A stretch of 6,311 bases of DNA, taken from NCBI GenBank assembly GCA_030605895.1, contig JAUWHL010000036.1, positions 1 to 6,311 on the forward strand. Direction: 5' to 3'. Source of the DNA: Promethearchaeota archaeon. GTDB taxonomy: Archaea > Asgardarchaeota > Lokiarchaeia > Sigyniarchaeales > SOKP01. The notes under the pieces are model-generated. The model ran no database searches and was not told the DNA's origin. It saw only the letters and a list, made by a program, of their open reading frames with translations. The position numbers and the translations under genes are program-made. Below, piece by piece: positions 1 to 6,311 of the stretch. Numbering within the stretch: the stretch's first letter is position 1; each line of letters opens with the position of its first letter.

Positions 1-2179
1 GAGTTGTATTAGGGAGAAAGTTATTTAAATTCATTGATACAAATATAGAATCCCCGCGGACTACTTTACTTTGATATATTAGGTTACTATATTCGAAAGC
101 ATATCCAATTTCGATAATCTTTTTTATTTCTAAATAGATTATGTTATCTTTTTTAATCCTGAAAAATATTTCAGTAATTCCTGGTGTAGCACCAAGTTTA
201 GCTGTAAGGTCAAAATCTATCCGAATTTCTTCCAAAGATGTAAAATTAATTTCTTGAGAAGGGTATTTTAATAATTGTTCTCCTTCTAAAGATGCTGTTA
301 ATGTTAAATTTTCGTGACGCGAATAATTAATAACCATAGACACAGTAATTATAGGTCCTTGATATAAAGTACTTGGTATTCCCTCAATTGACTTATTAAT
401 TAATCCAGATACAACATTAAAACGCTTTATAAAATCTGTCAGTTTAAAATATTTTGTATTAGCCCACACATAAATATAATATCCATCACCTATAGGATAA
501 GTTTCCGTAATAGAATAAATGAGAGAATGGGATGCTGTTGCACCGTTAATTTCATATTCAAATTCTTCAAGATAAGTACTATTTGGATATTTAAAGAGAT
601 AATTAATTGAAGCATTAGTAATATCGTACTTTACGGTAAAAGGAACGTAAGATAGATTATCTGGACTGTAATAATAATTATTTTTTTCAAAAGAATAAAT
701 TGAAGTTAGATTCATAGTATCTTGATTAAAAATAAATTCTGGTACTTCTTCTGATACACTATATGATCCGTCTAAAACGGTTCTATTATAAATATCAAAA
801 GCGTCCAGATATGCTTTGCTTAATTTAAGGTTTGAATTAAATGATTTATCATAATCAGTTAAAGAAAAGTTATAGGCGTTGTTCATAGTATCATATAGAT
901 TAGATTCTATAGATTTCGACATATTCACAGCCCTATCATAGTATGAGATATTTCCTGAAACTTCAAATAATTTCAAACAAGCTCTCATCATCATTGCATT
1001 ACTATCAAGATTCATATCATCATCCCATAAGGGCAGACTCCAACCAGTATCGGCAATATTCATATAAAGATTTTTAGTTGAATTCCATAAATGAGTATCC
1101 AACTTTATATAAAGCTCCTTAGCCATTTTCAAGTAATCAGAATCATTTTTCATTCCAGAAGCAATCCAAAATTCTAATAATGTAATTATACCTAAAGCAT
1201 TTGCACTTAAATGATAACGTAGTTGTGGACCAATACTAAACCAATCTTGATCTGCATCATGATAGAAAGCTTTATCAGCGGTATCCCACATTTCATTTTT
1301 AAGGTCAATCATAGTTAAATTTGCTAATTCTAAAGCTCTATCTCGTATAGAAGCATTCAAATTGAGATCATAATAAGTTCGATGAATTAAGAGATTAGCT
1401 AATATACTATAAAAATTACTTTCTGTATATTTTGTATTTGAAGAATTGTAATCGAAGAATCCATTATAAGTGAGTCTATCATCCCAAAATTCAGTTGAAT
1501 TTATTAAATAGAACATTTCTTCAATAGAATCTATTGGTGATTCTCCATTAATAGAGATATATTTAATATCAGCCCCTATATTTTCAATTAACAGGAAGAT
1601 AGGGAGTACATTATCAGTTAAGGATCTATTAACATTCAATATTTCCCCTGTTGTATTATCAATTGATTCAACAAAACCATATTTAGAGGTATTTACAGGA
1701 TCTTCATACCATAAGGTAGTATTTTTTAATTCTAAGTAAATTGTAAATGTTTCAAGATCATCTAGTTCCATCTTCATTAATGAGTTATAATAAAGTAAAT
1801 TGTCTTCTGAGAAAACTGTATCAGGGCTGATACTGCCATTTTCATCTCCATATCTAAAATAGGTAGATATATCAAAATCTAAACTTGATTGATAATTTTT
1901 CTCAAAAAAGTTACGTACTTGATCAAAATTTTGAGTATATGGATCTTGGAGCATTGAAGTTGCAGATGTTGTTTCTAGATTATCAAGAATATCGTTAGAA
2001 ACATCATTATTATTTGTAGTGAAAATCTCGTCGGAAGATTCAATTTTATAATTATTGTTGTTAATATATAAGAAATTTAGGACAATTATAAACGTAAAAA
2101 ATAAGCATACTATAATCTTTAAACCTTGGTTTTTCTGCCTTCTTCTTTTCCCCATATTGAATGAACTCAAAAATCTCAT
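1..2179 (-). CDS. Large membrane-anchored extracellular protein with helical-hairpin repeats and Ig-like segments (partial, 3' end outside window)
   Basis: The frame is open from ATG at 2179 to the left edge (726 codons, no stop), so the C-terminus is missing. An in-frame stop lies upstream with no other ATG between; a second ATG eight codons in (2155) is an alternative start. Residues 11-16 are basic (KRRRQK) and residues 19-39 are hydrophobic, without a clear cleavage site, so a signal-anchor with the bulk outside the cell is likely. Residues 41-78 are an Asn/Ser/Thr/Asp-rich linker. Residues about 250-440 are helical hairpins, three of which end in a similar motif (EMWDTADKAFY, HLWNSTKNLYM, NLYDTMNNAYN). 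This resembles alpha/alpha-toroid folds such as six-hairpin glycosidases or AGE-like epimerases, but I see no assured catalytic site. From about residue 500 the protein is beta-rich and Ig-like. It carries 24 N-X-S/T sequons, as in archaeal surface glycoproteins. A role in glycan processing or in the cell surface is inference. The gene lies 117 bases downstream of the synthetase on the same strand. Confidence 0.85.
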   Translation of the reverse strand, partial: MRFLSSFNMGKRRRQKNQGLKIIVCLFFTFIIVLNFLYINNNNYKIESSDEIFTTNNNDVSNDILDNLETTSATSMLQDPYTQNFDQVRNFFEKNYQSSLDFDISTYFRYGDENGSISPDTVFSEDNLLYYNSLMKMELDDLETFTIYLELKNTTLWYEDPVNTSKYGFVESIDNTTGEILNVNRSLTDNVLPIFLLIENIGADIKYISINGESPIDSIEEMFYLINSTEFWDDRLTYNGFFDYNSSNTKYTESNFYSILANLLIHRTYYDLNLNASIRDRALELANLTMIDLKNEMWDTADKAFYHDADQDWFSIGPQLRYHLSANALGIITLLEFWIASGMKNDSDYLKMAKELYIKLDTHLWNSTKNLYMNIADTGWSLPLWDDDMNLDSNAMMMRACLKLFEVSGNISYYDRAVNMSKSIESNLYDTMNNAYNFSLTDYDKSFNSNLKLSKAYLDAFDIYNRTVLDGSYSVSEEVPEFIFNQDTMNLTSIYSFEKNNYYYSPDNLSYVPFTVKYDITNASINYLFKYPNSTYLEEFEYEINGATASHSLIYSITETYPIGDGYYIYVWANTKYFKLTDFIKRFNVVSGLINKSIEGIPSTLYQGPIITVSMVINYSRHENLTLTASLEGEQLLKYPSQEINFTSLEEIRIDFDLTAKLGATPGITEIFFRIKKDNIIYLEIKKIIEIGYAFEYSNLIYQSKVVRGDSIFVSMNLNNFLPNTT

Positions 2180-2198
2180 CTTTACTTTAATAGAGCGA

Positions 2199-2206
2199 TT
2201 AAATAA
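2199..2206 (-). promoter_or_regulatory. Candidate TATA box for the surface-protein gene
   Basis: On the minus strand this reads TTATTTAA, centred about 24 bases before the ATG at 2179. An archaeal TATA box normally sits about 26 bases before the transcription start, so the transcript would begin at or very near the start codon. No Shine-Dalgarno sequence precedes either candidate ATG, which fits a leaderless message. Such AT-rich words are common here, so the call is tentative. Confidence 0.3.
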
Positions 2207-2242
2207 GTATTTACCAAAGTTTACTTTTTAAATTATATTTGT

Positions 2243-2248
2243 AAAAAA
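2243..2248 (-). terminator. Possible T-tract terminator after glycyl-tRNA synthetase
   Basis: On the minus strand a run of six T residues lies about 50 bases after the synthetase stop codon and before the promoter of the next gene. Archaeal RNA polymerase can terminate at T-rich tracts without a hairpin, and no convincing hairpin is seen here. Readthrough into the surface-protein gene cannot be excluded. Confidence 0.25.
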
Positions 2249-2296
2249 TGCTTCTCTTTAAAATTTTTTCTGAACGTATCAAACAGATCACAATAT

Positions 2297-3808
2297 TTAG
2301 CAAAAGTGTAAGTATTTACTCTCTTGCTTTTTTTTAATAATTTCAGCAAGATCCGAGATATTTACTCTTATTTGATCCATTGAATCACGTTCTCTGATGG
2401 TTACTGTATTATCATCCAAAGATTCGTAATCTATAGTTATACACCATTTTGTACCTAATTCGTCTTGCCTTCTATATCTTTTTCCTATAGAACCTGCAGA
2501 ATCAAAAAATGAATTAATTCGATTTTCTAATAAAGCTCTATGAACCTTTACTGCTAAATTTCTAATATTTTCTTTATTCTTGACAAGCGGAAAGACAGCT
2601 ACGGTGTTGGGAGCTAAAATTGGAATAAGTTTTAAATTTATTCTACCCTCTTCTACATTAAAAATCGTCTCAAGGAGAGTGTAGATAATTCTATCAATTC
2701 CAAAAGCTATTTCAAGAATTTGTGGAATTTCTTTAATTTCAGAATCAGAACCCATACTCACTTCGAAATTTTGCTTTGAAAATTCTCCATGCCTTTTTAG
2801 ATCATAATTGGTTCTATCATGTACTCCGCAAATCTCAACCCATCCAAATTGCCTTGTTTTAATTTCCAAATCCCATGCATCATCAGCATAGTGAGCACGT
2901 TCATTTATTGAGTGTTGCCTAAATCTAATTACTTCTTCTGGAAACCCTAAAATTTTTGTTAAATAATAACTAATATAAAGGCAATAGGCATACGCTGGTT
3001 TTTTCAGAAGCTTGGTTTTGATTGCCTTCTCAAGTGAGATTATCTCTGGTTTATCTTTGTTTTCCGCTTGGAGTTTCCAATCTAATAATGGTAAAGTATT
3101 CTCTTTTATCTCCTCAAAATCTTCAAATACCATTTCTTGCTGTTTACCGATGAATAGTTGAAGTTCAAATTGATCAAATGCTCTCATTCGAAGAACTCCT
3201 TGCCGCGGAGAGATTTCATTCCGATAGGCTTTACCAATTTGGTAAATTTTAATAGGATATTGCCTTCTTGCGTCTTGATTCAAGCGATTAAATAATAAAT
3301 ACGTCGTTGTTGCTGTTTCAGGTCGTAAATATGCAGTAACATTATTACCCACCTGTGTTTTTAACATTAAATTATATTCTTCTATTTTATTGAATGGTGT
3401 TTCGCATTTCGGACAAGATAAATTGTGGTCATGAATTAAATTTTCCATTTTTTGAAAGGATAAACCATCTATCATGAGATCTGGACACTGTTCTTGAAGA
3501 AACTTATCAGCTCTGTACAATGTACTGCACTTTTTACATCTAATAACCGGATCAATGAAACGATCCAGATGTCCAGATGCCCTCCATACAATTTCTGGCA
3601 TTATTGTTGGACATTCAACTTCTCCGAACCCAAAATAACGTAATTCCCGCCTATACAAAGCTAAAATATTATTCTTAAGAGCCATTCCTGCTGGACCATA
3701 GGAGTAAAATCCTGCGAGACCTCCATAAATTTCAGGGGAAGGGCCCCAAATAAATCCTCGACGTTTGATTAGTGAATTGAATGTTTCTATATTATCGTCA
3801 ATTTTCAT
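2297..3808 (-). CDS. glyS: Glycyl-tRNA synthetase, archaeal/eukaryotic alpha2 type (class II)
   Basis: This cytosolic class IIa enzyme activates glycine with ATP and charges tRNA-Gly for translation. The 503 codons are complete. The N-terminus (residues 18-41, GFIWGPSPEIYGG...YSYGP.G) is the family's opening signature. C91-x2-C94 and C132-x2-C135 form a probable zinc ribbon. RPETA (162-166) is part of the active site. Motif 2 is YRNEISPRQGVLRMRAF (195-211), with the fRxE residues R196 and E198 kept and E215 downstream. GWVEICGVHDR (322-332) is characteristic. Motif 3 is AFGIDRIIY (368-376). The anticodon-binding domain runs from about 394 to the end and includes GSIGKRYRRQDE at 439-450. An in-frame TGA three codons upstream fixes ATG 3808 as the first ATG. 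Unusual residues are T167-T168 after RPETA, A210 where REF is usual, and EIAFG in place of EPSFG. Length lies between bacterial alpha2 enzymes (about 460-500) and longer archaeal ones. The symbol glyS is the usual archaeal name; in bacteria it can mean the unrelated beta subunit. Confidence 0.97.
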   Translation of the reverse strand: MKIDDNIETFNSLIKRRGFIWGPSPEIYGGLAGFYSYGPAGMALKNNILALYRRELRYFGFGEVECPTIMPEIVWRASGHLDRFIDPVIRCKKCSTLYRADKFLQEQCPDLMIDGLSFQKMENLIHDHNLSCPKCETPFNKIEEYNLMLKTQVGNNVTAYLRPETATTTYLLFNRLNQDARRQYPIKIYQIGKAYRNEISPRQGVLRMRAFDQFELQLFIGKQQEMVFEDFEEIKENTLPLLDWKLQAENKDKPEIISLEKAIKTKLLKKPAYAYCLYISYYLTKILGFPEEVIRFRQHSINERAHYADDAWDLEIKTRQFGWVEICGVHDRTNYDLKRHGEFSKQNFEVSMGSDSEIKEIPQILEIAFGIDRIIYTLLETIFNVEEGRINLKLIPILAPNTVAVFPLVKNKENIRNLAVKVHRALLENRINSFFDSAGSIGKRYRRQDELGTKWCITIDYESLDDNTVTIRERDSMDQIRVNISDLAEIIKKKQESKYLHFC

Positions 3809-3825
3809 ACTTTGTCAAAAAGTGT

Positions 3826-3848
3826 TTTATACTATTTGTATTTTAAGA
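3826..3848 (-). promoter_or_regulatory. Candidate TATA element(s) for glycyl-tRNA synthetase
   Basis: Two TATA-like words are seen on the minus strand: GTATAAAA at about 3826-3833 and TCTTAAAA at about 3841-3848. With the usual 26-base spacing, the farther one would place the transcript start near 3818, giving a leader of about 10 bases before ATG 3808. The nearer one would start inside the first codons, so the farther is preferred. No Shine-Dalgarno sequence is present. Confidence 0.35.
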
Positions 3849-3884
3849 TATTACAAGTAAATTAAAAAAAATTTTTATAATAGG

Positions 3885-3906
3885 AATATAATAATATTAT
3901 TATATT
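3885..3906. repeat. Perfect 22-bp A/T palindrome in the divergent promoter region
   Basis: The 11-base half AATATAATAAT is followed directly by its exact reverse complement, centred between 3895 and 3896. It sits in the 129-base gap between two divergent genes and overlaps the likely TATA element of the plus-strand gene. The symmetry is seen directly. Use as an operator is inference, because a gap that is about 90% A+T can give such palindromes by chance. Confidence 0.55.
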
Positions 3907-3908
3907 TT
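3899..3908 (+). promoter_or_regulatory. Candidate TATA box for the seven-helix membrane protein gene
   Basis: The sequence ATTATATTTT lies about 34 bases before ATG 3938. Normal archaeal spacing would put the transcript start near 3931, so the leader would be under ten bases. No Shine-Dalgarno sequence precedes the ATG. The surrounding region is nearly pure A/T, so the exact element is uncertain. Confidence 0.35.
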
Positions 3909-3937
3909 TTTCAAAGTTAAAAAAAAATTGATAAATT

Positions 3938-4801
3938 ATGTTATTTCAAGATTTCCAATATCTTGGTTTCTGGGAAGCAATAGAGATGGGGCTTTATTTT
4001 ATTATAGTTGGGTATTTCTTTCTACTATTTTTCTACTTTCTATTCATACGATATAGAACGTCCAAGAAGTTGTATTGGCTATTTTTTAGTTTGTTCTTTC
4101 TATGTTTTGGCATTGCACGAGTGTTTTTTATTGTCTATTATTTTTTCGGTCCAGAACTATTCGATGGAGGGAATAGTACTGAAGTTGTTGCATTTTTAAT
4201 GTTAAATTTTCGCATAGCTACATTCTTTACATGGATTGGGGTAGCCTGTGCTGTTGGGGTTTTAGGAATTCTCTTATTTCCACCTGAAACACAAGAAGAA
4301 AATAAGGGAGAAAAATCTTTGAAAGCATGGTTTAAAAATAGAAAAAATATCGAATTACTTATTCGGTTAGGTTTAATTACCGTTCCCATTATTTTAGGAA
4401 TTCTAGCTTTAACATTATCTGAATGGCTTTTTATAGATCCTGATTTTGTTTTGTTGCCCCCTGACGGATATGGTATAACTGATAATATAATTAAAATCAC
4501 TATTGGATCATGGGAGTATCCTCTTGGTCGATTTCTATTAAATTTCATCTTTATGCCTTTGTTCCTCACTTTGATTCCTTTTATCTTTCTGTATCTTGCC
4601 TGGAAAACTTTTGGAGTATTAAGAAAATCTTATGCTTTAAACGCTATTGGGTTTCTTCTTTATTTTGGCGGAGGAAGAATATTACAAGGCGCACTGGATG
4701 TAGCTACATTACCTCATTTGAGAGCTGTATTGCCCCCATTACTAATATTACTAGCGCTTCTTATTTTAGTTATCGCAAATAATTACGAACAACTAAAATA
4801 A
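3938..4801 (+). CDS. Seven-transmembrane-helix protein of unknown function
   Basis: This complete 287-codon gene encodes an integral membrane protein that I do not recognise. Hydrophobic segments lie at about residues 17-37, 45-69, 84-114, 140-164, 198-225, 233-255 and 262-281. Basic loops at 38-44 (RYR, KK), 115-139 and 223-230 (K223, R229, K230) alternate with acidic or neutral ones, so the positive-inside rule predicts N-terminus out and C-terminus in. The first outer loop has a sequon (N79-S-T). A long outer loop at 165-197 contains a PPDGYG stretch. Charged residues R61, R92, R247 and D254 lie in or next to helices and might be functional. There is no added soluble domain such as a kinase. 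An in-frame TAA two codons upstream fixes the ATG. It is divergent from the synthetase and 204 bases ahead of the coiled-coil gene. A sensor or receptor-like role is possible from topology alone, as is a structural or transport role. Confidence 0.85.
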   Translation: MLFQDFQYLGFWEAIEMGLYFIIVGYFFLLFFYFLFIRYRTSKKLYWLFFSLFFLCFGIARVFFIVYYFFGPELFDGGNSTEVVAFLMLNFRIATFFTWIGVACAVGVLGILLFPPETQEENKGEKSLKAWFKNRKNIELLIRLGLITVPIILGILALTLSEWLFIDPDFVLLPPDGYGITDNIIKITIGSWEYPLGRFLLNFIFMPLFLTLIPFIFLYLAWKTFGVLRKSYALNAIGFLLYFGGGRILQGALDVATLPHLRAVLPPLLILLALLILVIANNYEQLK

Positions 4802-4803
4802 AT

Positions 4804-4821
4804 TAGTTTTACTTTTTATTC
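4804..4821 (+). terminator. T-rich terminator-like tract after the membrane protein gene
   Basis: Directly after the stop codon come two T-runs (TTTT and TTTTT) within 18 bases, fitting hairpin-independent archaeal termination. A weak five-base stem (ATTAG/CTAAT, 4839-4853) follows but is too small to matter. The rest of the gap to 5005 is AT-rich, with no ORF or RNA gene that I can see. Confidence 0.4.
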
Positions 4822-4960
4822 TTAAAACATTATCCATCATTAGTATTTCTAATAACACAACAAAGATTGTCTTATTTAATGAAAATAAATTGAAATTACT
4901 ACTATTGAATGATTTATAAAAAAAATGATTAAAAATTTAAAATTGAATCTCTATAAATTT

Positions 4961-4984
4961 AATATATAAGATATATATAATAAA
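4961..4984 (+). promoter_or_regulatory. Candidate TATA region for the coiled-coil protein gene
   Basis: Overlapping TATA-like words (AATATATAAG at 4961, ATATATATAA at 4971) lie 22-45 bases before ATG 5006. A box centred near 4975 would start the transcript near 5001, giving a leader of about five bases. There is no Shine-Dalgarno sequence. The pattern suggests a separate promoter rather than cotranscription with the membrane protein gene. Confidence 0.4.
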
Positions 4985-5005
4985 TAAAAATTCAAGTTAA
5001 TATAC

Positions 5006-6311
5006 ATGACAGTACATGGAAATCAGTATTTATTACCATTTTTTATTAGAAAAGATTCACGTCCCCTTTCAATTCAAGGAAATGACGAATTATCTCTCGC
5101 ATTTTATCTTTTAACTAAAGATTTGGGCAAAAACCAAAAAATAATTTCTTTTTCAAGACTCCTCTGGCCAATATTAAGCATACAAGGAGTTACAAGCAAT
5201 CACATTATGTTAGATGGGTTAAATATTTTTAGTAATAAAGGCAGATATTCAAACCCCCCTCGTCAACCTTTAATTGGTCATATTCTAAGAAACATAGAAA
5301 ATAAAACAAAAATTGACCTATTAAAGACGATAATAGACATTTTAGCGTATAAAGACAAAGAAGCCGAAGAGATTGGCGAAGGAGAAGAATCTGAATTTCA
5401 CACACTTAAAATTAATGGCTTAATTAATCCTGTTTTTCTTCAATCATTAATAAAAATAATTCCTCTTATTGAATATAACCCAATTGGAGATTACACGGTA
5501 TTAGATTCTAGTATTTCAACTGAAATTGCTTTAACTATTTCTGAGGGTTATCGCCAAATAATTAATACTATGAAAGGAAATGCTTTGAGATGGAAAACTC
5601 AAATTGAATTAATAAATAAAGAAGTAAGTAAATGGTTAATCGAATTAAATGTTCAATTAAAAGATATTGATTCACGATATTCGAGTCAAATTACTAAAAC
5701 CTCATCATCAATAGATACTCTTCAAGTGGATGAACAAACAAAATTAGAACAAGATAAAATTGATCAATGGAGCGTTAATGAGAAGAAAAAAATAATTGAA
5801 AACATAAGTACGCTATTTAAAACTTCAGAAAGACATCTTGAAGAAATAATAAAGAAAAATAAATTTTTTACTAGTGGGGATTCGTTGAAGAGTAGAGTTT
5901 TCAAAGACATCATACCCCACTTTGAAAAGCAATTTTTAGATTTAAATGATGAAGGAAAAAAATTCTTAGATTCCCTTGAAAACCTCAAGCAAAAATTTAA
6001 TGAAATGAAAGAACGAGGAGTTAAAACCGATATTGAAGCACGACAAAAATTAGACCAAATTAAAGATTCGTTACTTATAAAACTAAAAGATAGGGATAAA
6101 CAGTTAAGCGAATTTGAAAGTGAAAAAGAAGTAAAAATTTCTGAGTTAGATAATTTAAAATCTCAAATAGAAGATTTAATAGCTAATATTAAAAGAACTA
6201 TACAAAATAAACATAATACTTGTTTACAAGAAGCTCAAAAATTAATTGAATGGTCACTCAATGATAATCAATCAGATTTATTTTCCAGACCTATACAATG
6301 GATTTATATGC
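5006..6311 (+). CDS. Coiled-coil protein with an unrecognised N-terminal domain (partial, 3' end outside window)
   Basis: The frame is open from ATG 5006 to the right edge, 435 whole codons. An in-frame TAA at 4985 makes this the first ATG. I do not recognise the family. Residues 1-175 look globular, with motif-like stretches RPLSIQGNDELSLAFYLL (19-36), FSRLLWPILSIQG (49-61) and NPPRQPLIGHILRN (83-96), then an acidic linker at 117-130 (EAEEIGEGEESE). Residues about 176-286 are charged and helical, fit for a coiled coil. A break follows at 288-305 (FFTSGDSLKSRVFKDIIP), then a second long helical stretch at 306-418 rich in Lys, Glu, Leu and Gln. At about 420 the composition changes (SDLFSRPIQWIYM), which suggests a C-terminal domain outside the window. 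No signal peptide or membrane helix is seen, so it is probably cytoplasmic. The two helical arms around a break recall scaffold, cytoskeletal or SMC-like partner proteins, but no ATPase motif is visible in this part. Confidence 0.85.
   Translation, partial: MTVHGNQYLLPFFIRKDSRPLSIQGNDELSLAFYLLTKDLGKNQKIISFSRLLWPILSIQGVTSNHIMLDGLNIFSNKGRYSNPPRQPLIGHILRNIENKTKIDLLKTIIDILAYKDKEAEEIGEGEESEFHTLKINGLINPVFLQSLIKIIPLIEYNPIGDYTVLDSSISTEIALTISEGYRQIINTMKGNALRWKTQIELINKEVSKWLIELNVQLKDIDSRYSSQITKTSSSIDTLQVDEQTKLEQDKIDQWSVNEKKKIIENISTLFKTSERHLEEIIKKNKFFTSGDSLKSRVFKDIIPHFEKQFLDLNDEGKKFLDSLENLKQKFNEMKERGVKTDIEARQKLDQIKDSLLIKLKDRDKQLSEFESEKEVKISELDNLKSQIEDLIANIKRTIQNKHNTCLQEAQKLIEWSLNDNQSDLFSRPIQWIYM

Noticed and set aside
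4008..4199. 63-codon plus-strand ORF
   Set aside because: It is a shifted frame inside the membrane protein gene, with no recognisable features.
4138..4569. 143-codon minus-strand ORF
   Set aside because: It lies wholly opposite the seven-helix membrane protein gene, which has the better start context and a coherent hydrophobic pattern. The reverse frame has no domain-like content.
4510..4782. 90-codon plus-strand ORF
   Set aside because: It is an alternative frame within the membrane protein gene. The main frame is continuous through it, so it is not a frameshifted remnant.
3938..4801. Microbial rhodopsin as identity of the seven-helix protein
   Set aside because: The seventh helix has no Lys to hold retinal, and no rhodopsin motif is seen in the third helix.
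4839..4853. Small inverted repeat ATTAG/CTAAT
   Set aside because: A five-base stem with a five-base loop is too weak to act as a terminator hairpin and is expected by chance in AT-rich sequence.
4933..4962. Direct repeat of AAATTTAA, 22 bases apart
   Set aside because: Eight-base A/T words recur often in such an AT-rich gap; there is no sign of a longer repeat array or a CRISPR.
5764..5988. 74-codon minus-strand ORF
   Set aside because: It is antisense to the coiled-coil gene. Its Phe/Ser/Leu-rich composition is what the reverse complement of Lys/Glu-rich coding sequence gives.

Overview
This AT-rich window holds four genes and no recognisable RNA gene, mobile element or CRISPR array. It is almost certainly archaeal. 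The glycyl-tRNA synthetase is of the archaeal/eukaryotic alpha2 type, each start has an AT-rich TATA-like element about 20-36 bases upstream, no start has a Shine-Dalgarno sequence, and a large predicted secreted protein is packed with N-glycosylation sequons. The low GC content, the AGA/ATA-rich codon use and the mix of proteins suggest a mesophilic lineage, possibly an Asgard archaeon of the Lokiarchaeia type. That placement is inference and no single marker proves it.

Layout. (1) Bases 1-2179, minus strand: the N-terminal 726 codons of a very large membrane-anchored extracellular protein that runs off the left edge. It has a signal-anchor, a middle region of repeated helical hairpins (possibly an alpha/alpha toroid) and then beta-rich, Ig-like segments. 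(2) Bases 2297-3808, minus strand: complete glycyl-tRNA synthetase. (3) Bases 3809-3937: a divergent promoter region, extremely AT-rich, with a perfect 22-bp palindrome. (4) Bases 3938-4801, plus strand: a complete seven-helix membrane protein of unknown function. (5) Bases 4802-5005: an AT-rich intergenic region with a T-rich terminator-like stretch and a TATA-like promoter. (6) Bases 5006-6311, plus strand: the first 435 codons of a coiled-coil protein that runs off the right edge; its globular N-terminal domain is not one I recognise.

The genes do not form an obvious pathway. The synthetase is housekeeping. The other three look like lineage-specific cell-envelope or structural genes, and each appears to have its own promoter. 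The least explained parts are the coiled-coil protein with its distinct N-terminal domain, and the heavily sequon-marked surface protein.
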